Source: Georgenia sp. EYE_87 | Lineage (GTDB): Bacteria > Actinomycetota > Actinomycetes > Actinomycetales > Actinomycetaceae | DNA length: 43,301 nucleotides | Reading direction: 5' to 3' | Assembly: GCF_023148685.1 (NCBI RefSeq) | Contig: NZ_JAHXNL010000022.1 | Location: forward strand, 1-43,301 | Shown here: positions 40,653-43,301 of the stretch, piece after piece | Numbering within the stretch: the stretch's first letter is position 1 | How the letters are laid out: each line of letters begins with the position of its first letter | Translations under genes and position numbers: made by a program | Notes under the pieces: generated by a model | Told to the model about the DNA's origin: nothing | Database searches by the model: none | Seen by the model: only the letters and a program-made list of their open reading frames with translations

Positions 40653-41752
40653 TGGCCCACCAGTGGCGAGGCGTGATCGAGGAGTACCGCGACCGGCTGC
40701 CGATCGGGGCCGACGACCCCGTCGTCACCCTCGGCGAGGGCGGCACCCCGCTGGTCGAGGCGCCCGTGCTCGGCGAGCGCACGGGGGCGCGCGTGTGGGT
40801 CAAGGTCGAGGGCGCCAACCCCACCGGGTCCTTCAAGGACCGCGGGATGACCATGGCCATCTCCAACGTCGCGGCCACCGACACCCGGATGGTCGTGTGC
40901 GCCTCGACCGGCAACACCTCCGCCTCGGCGGCGGCCTACGCGGTCCGGGCCGGGCTGGGGTGCGCCGTCGTCCTGCCCGCGGGCAAGATCGCCGCCGGCA
41001 AGCTCGCCCAGGCGATCGTGCACGGCGCGACGCTCGTGGCGGTCGACGGCAACTTCGACGACTGCCTGCGGATCGCCCGGGACCTCGCCGAGGCCTACCC
41101 GGTCGCGCTGGTCAACTCGGTCAACCCCTACCGCCTGCAGGGGCAGAAGACCGCCGCGTTCGAGGTCGTCGACGCGCTCGGCGACGCCCCGGACGTCCAC
41201 GTCCTGCCCGTGGGCAACGCCGGGAACATCTCCGCGTACTGGATGGGCTACAACGAGTACGCCGGGCGCACCACGGCCTCGTCCGTGGACGACACCGCCA
41301 CGCGCCTCGCCCCGGTCGCCACCCGGGTGCCGCAGATGTGGGGCGTGCAGGCCGAGGGTGCCGCCCCGTTCGTCAAGGGCGCTCCGGTCGAGCACCCGGA
41401 GACCGTCGCCACCGCGATCCGGATCGGCAACCCCGCCTCCTGGGACTACGCCGTCGCCGCCCGCGACGACTCCGGCGGGTGGATCGACTCGGTCACCGAC
41501 GCCCAGATCCTCGACGCCCAGGCGCTGCTCGCCGCGGAGGTCGGCGTCTTCGTCGAGCCCGCCTCCGCGGCCTCCGTCGCCGGGCTGCTGCAGGCCGCCG
41601 AGCACCGCAAGGTGCCCGCCGGTGCCCGCATCGTGTGCACGGTGACCGGCAACGGGCTGAAGGACACCGCCACCGCGCTCGGCCACACCTCCGTGGAGCC
41701 GGAGGTCATCGCGCCGACGCTCGAGGCCGCGGTCGCGGCCCTCGGCCTGTAA
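40652..41752 (+). CDS. thrC: Threonine synthase
   Basis: PLP enzyme converting phosphohomoserine to threonine. The 366-residue short-form protein has the PLP lysine Lys62 in SFKDRGM, followed by [18 protein letters not shown] and the glycine loop [17 protein letters not shown]. Two adjacent ATGs (40649 and 40652) are possible; the second lies 4 nt from GGAG and is preferred, while the first overlaps the hom stop and has almost no spacing. Confidence 0.96.
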   Translation: MAHQWRGVIEEYRDRLPIGADDPVVTLGEGGTPLVEAPVLGERTGARVWVKVEGANPTGSFKDRGMTMAISNVAATDTRMVVCASTGNTSASAAAYAVRAGLGCAVVLPAGKIAAGKLAQAIVHGATLVAVDGNFDDCLRIARDLAEAYPVALVNSVNPYRLQGQKTAAFEVVDALGDAPDVHVLPVGNAGNISAYWMGYNEYAGRTTASSVDDTATRLAPVATRVPQMWGVQAEGAAPFVKGAPVEHPETVATAIRIGNPASWDYAVAARDDSGGWIDSVTDAQILDAQALLAAEVGVFVEPASAASVAGLLQAAEHRKVPAGARIVCTVTGNGLKDTATALGHTSVEPEVIAPTLEAAVAALGL

Positions 41753-41757
41753 CGACC

Positions 41758-42648
41758 GTGCGGCTCGCTCGCGACGCGGTCCGGGTCCGGGTCCCGGCCA
41801 CCTCGGCCAACCTGGGCCCCGGCTTCGACGCCCTCGGCCTCGCCCTGGGGGTCTGGGACGAGGTGACGGTGCGCGCCGTCGCCGGTCCCACGACCGTCAC
41901 GGTCGTGGGGGAGGGGGACGGCGCCCTGCCCGACGGCGAGGAGCACCTCGTCGTCCGCGCCGTGCGTCTCGGGCTGGACCGGGCCGGCGCGCCGCAGGCC
42001 GGGCTCGAGCTGGTCTGCCACAACGCCATCCCGCACGGGCGCGGGATGGGGTCCTCCGCGGCCGCCGTTGTCGCCGGTCTCGTCGCCGCCCGCGGGCTCC
42101 TCTCCGAGCCGGAGGCGCTCGACGACGACGCGGTCCTCACGCTCGCGACCCAGCTCGAGGGGCACCCGGACAACGCCGCGCCCGCCCTCCTGGGCGGGGC
42201 CACCGCCGCGTGGGTCGACGGCGACGGTCCGCACGCCGCCCGGATCCCGCTGGCGCCGGGCCTGCGGCCCACGGTCCTCGTGCCGCAGTCCCAGCTGCTC
42301 ACCCACACGGCGCGGGCGGTGCTGCCCACGCAGGTGCCCCACGCCGACGCCGCCTTCAACGCGGCCCGCTCGGCGCTCCTCGTCCTGGCGCTCGGGGGCC
42401 GCTCCGAGCTGCTGATGGCCGCCACCGAGGACCGGCTGCACCAGAGCTATCGCGCCGACGCCATGCGCGGCACCGCCCAGGCGGTCCGCGCGCTGCGCGA
42501 GGCGGGCTGGCCCGCGGTCATCTCGGGCGCCGGCCCCAGCGTCCTCGTCCTCGAGCGGCTCGACGACGCGACCGCCCGCACCCTGGAGGAGCACGGCTGG
42601 CAGGTGCTCGACCCGGGCGTCGCGACGACCGGAGCGCACCTGCTCTGA
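41758..42648 (+). CDS. thrB: Homoserine kinase
   Basis: GHMP kinase phosphorylating homoserine. The 296-residue protein has VRVPATSANLGPGFDALGLAL near the N-terminus and the ATP-binding glycine-rich loop PHGRGMGSSAA at 92-102. The C-terminal ISGAGPSVLVL motif 3 is present. The GTG at 41758 is 5 bp after the thrC stop with no clear ribosome-binding site, which suggests translational coupling. Confidence 0.95.
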   Translation: MRLARDAVRVRVPATSANLGPGFDALGLALGVWDEVTVRAVAGPTTVTVVGEGDGALPDGEEHLVVRAVRLGLDRAGAPQAGLELVCHNAIPHGRGMGSSAAAVVAGLVAARGLLSEPEALDDDAVLTLATQLEGHPDNAAPALLGGATAAWVDGDGPHAARIPLAPGLRPTVLVPQSQLLTHTARAVLPTQVPHADAAFNAARSALLVLALGGRSELLMAATEDRLHQSYRADAMRGTAQAVRALREAGWPAVISGAGPSVLVLERLDDATARTLEEHGWQVLDPGVATTGAHLL

Positions 42649-42954
42649 CCGGCTCACCCGGTGGGTTCGGCCGGTCCGCGGGCGGGCCGGCGGAGCGCCG
42701 TGACACGGCGTGAACTGTGCGACGCGAGCGGTTTCGGGCTGGTACGATCGAGGTGCACCGACTCCCTGCGGACGTCTTCCGCGCACCTGGGTGCGTCTAC
42801 CACGTCGTCGTACAGACGGAGCATCCGCCCCGACCGCCGTGCGCGCTGAGCGCCCGCGCCCGTGGCCCCCATCACCATCCAGCCCTTCAGGGCTGGGGAC
42901 CCGTCCCGCGTCCCCGCGTCAGCGCCGGGGACGTTCACCGAGGGAAGGAACCTC
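42649..42954 (+). promoter_or_regulatory. rho promoter and structured leader
   Basis: 306 bp between thrB and rho. In order: the near-perfect inverted repeat CGCCGTG-A-CACGGCG (42696-42710), an extended -10 TGGTACGAT (42740-42748) with no good -35, and two leader hairpins: CCAGCCC-TTCA-GGGCTGG (42879-42896) and GTCCCCG (42910-42916) with CGGGGAC (42926-42932). GGGAAGGAA precedes the rho GTG. The leader would be about 200 nt. Autoregulation of rho through its leader is known in other bacteria; the mechanism here is inferred. Confidence 0.6.
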
Positions 42955-43301
42955 GTGACCGAAACCGTCGACGCCCCCACCACCGGCTCCGCCGCGACGC
43001 GAGGGGGCTCGTTGACCACCATGCGTCTGCCCGAGCTTCAGGCGCTCGCCGCTGAGATCGGCCTCAAGGGCACCGCCAAGATGCGCAAGAGCGACCTCAT
43101 CACGGCCATCCGCGAGGCTCGCGGCGACGGCCGTGGCGCCCAGCGCACCACCTCCGCGCCGAAGCAGGTCCCTGAGGCCGCTGCCCCGGAGGCCGGCGCG
43201 CCCGAGGCCGCCGCCGGCCGCGGGAGCGCGGCCGCCGCGCCCCGCACGGACGCCCCGGCCGAGGCCGACCGGTCCGCCGCGCCGCTCGAGCTGCCCGACG
43301 C
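42955..43301 (+). CDS. rho: Transcription termination factor Rho, N-terminal part (truncated by window edge)
   Basis: The frame from the GTG at 42955 runs open to the window end (115 codons visible). It begins MTETVDAPTTG and contains the Rho N-terminal helical domain LTTMRLPELQALAAEIGLKG followed by MRKSDLITAIREAR. Then comes an Ala/Pro/Glu/Arg-rich stretch, the start of the long disordered insertion characteristic of high-GC Gram-positive Rho. The RNA-binding and ATPase domains lie beyond the window. Position after thrB is the usual actinobacterial order. Confidence 0.92.
   Translation, partial: MTETVDAPTTGSAATRGGSLTTMRLPELQALAAEIGLKGTAKMRKSDLITAIREARGDGRGAQRTTSAPKQVPEAAAPEAGAPEAAAGRGSAAAAPRTDAPAEADRSAAPLELPD

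Noticed and set aside
1-43301. CRISPR arrays, prophage or integrative element
   Set aside because: No regularly spaced repeats, no phage structural or integrase genes; only the IS110-like scrap at the left edge.

Overview
The window is very GC-rich DNA with many GTG starts, start/stop overlaps of the ATGA/GTGA type and TAnnnT-type -10 hexamers. The gene set (SigR/RsrA thiol-stress pair, the 24-residue ribosomal protein bL37, a fused Kgd 2-oxoglutarate decarboxylase, the hom-thrC-thrB-rho order) points to an actinobacterium, most likely Micrococcales (Cellulomonas/Georgenia-like). The genus is an inference from style and synteny, not a measured match.

Layout. Bases 1-367 hold the tail of an IS110-like transposase followed by a small palindromic element. 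Bases 368-4145 (minus strand) carry doxX-like, aroA, rsgA and hisN. Bases 4232-5568 (plus) carry the sigR-rsrA pair with a textbook SigR-type promoter, then bL37 and a hairpin terminator. Bases 5675-8107 (plus) hold a quinone-oxidoreductase-like gene, a DUF4097 protein and a helical protein that may be a divergent TorD. Bases 8133-13823 (minus) form a complete molybdoenzyme operon: DmsA-, DmsB- and DmsC-like subunits, a TorD chaperone and a dicluster ferredoxin. Next to it, 14061-16667 hold a carboxymuconolactone-decarboxylase-like protein, DUF6457, moaE, moaD and moaA. Together these make a molybdenum-cofactor plus anaerobic-respiration island.

Bases 16804-21375 (minus) hold an SGNH-like protein with an altered active site and kgd, separated by a 40-bp perfect palindrome. 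Bases 21708-24165 (plus) hold two CNNM/CBS membrane proteins, with a possible leaderless leader peptide in front. An M23 peptidoglycan peptidase follows. Bases 25814-30580 are a branched-chain-amino-acid-type ABC transporter in the order livG-livF-livK-livH-livM. Convergent to it are a GAF/PucR-type regulator and a 3-hydroxybutyrate dehydrogenase. Then come a glycerophosphodiester phosphodiesterase, a TetR regulator and tRNA-Arg(CCG).

The right end (35266-43301, plus) is core biosynthesis: a membrane protein, argS, lysA, hom, thrC, thrB and the start of rho, truncated by the window edge. This makes lysine, homoserine and threonine from one aspartate-family cluster.

The best leads are regulatory. 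SigR has a GGAAT-N18-GTT promoter positioned to start a transcript almost exactly at an in-frame upstream ATG, which would give a 34-residue-extended SigR isoform. Seven genes have a TAnnnT hexamer 6-8 nt before the start codon (leaderless architecture), and in two of them the hexamer begins with the TAG stop codon of the preceding gene. No CRISPR array, prophage or clearly new multi-gene system was found.
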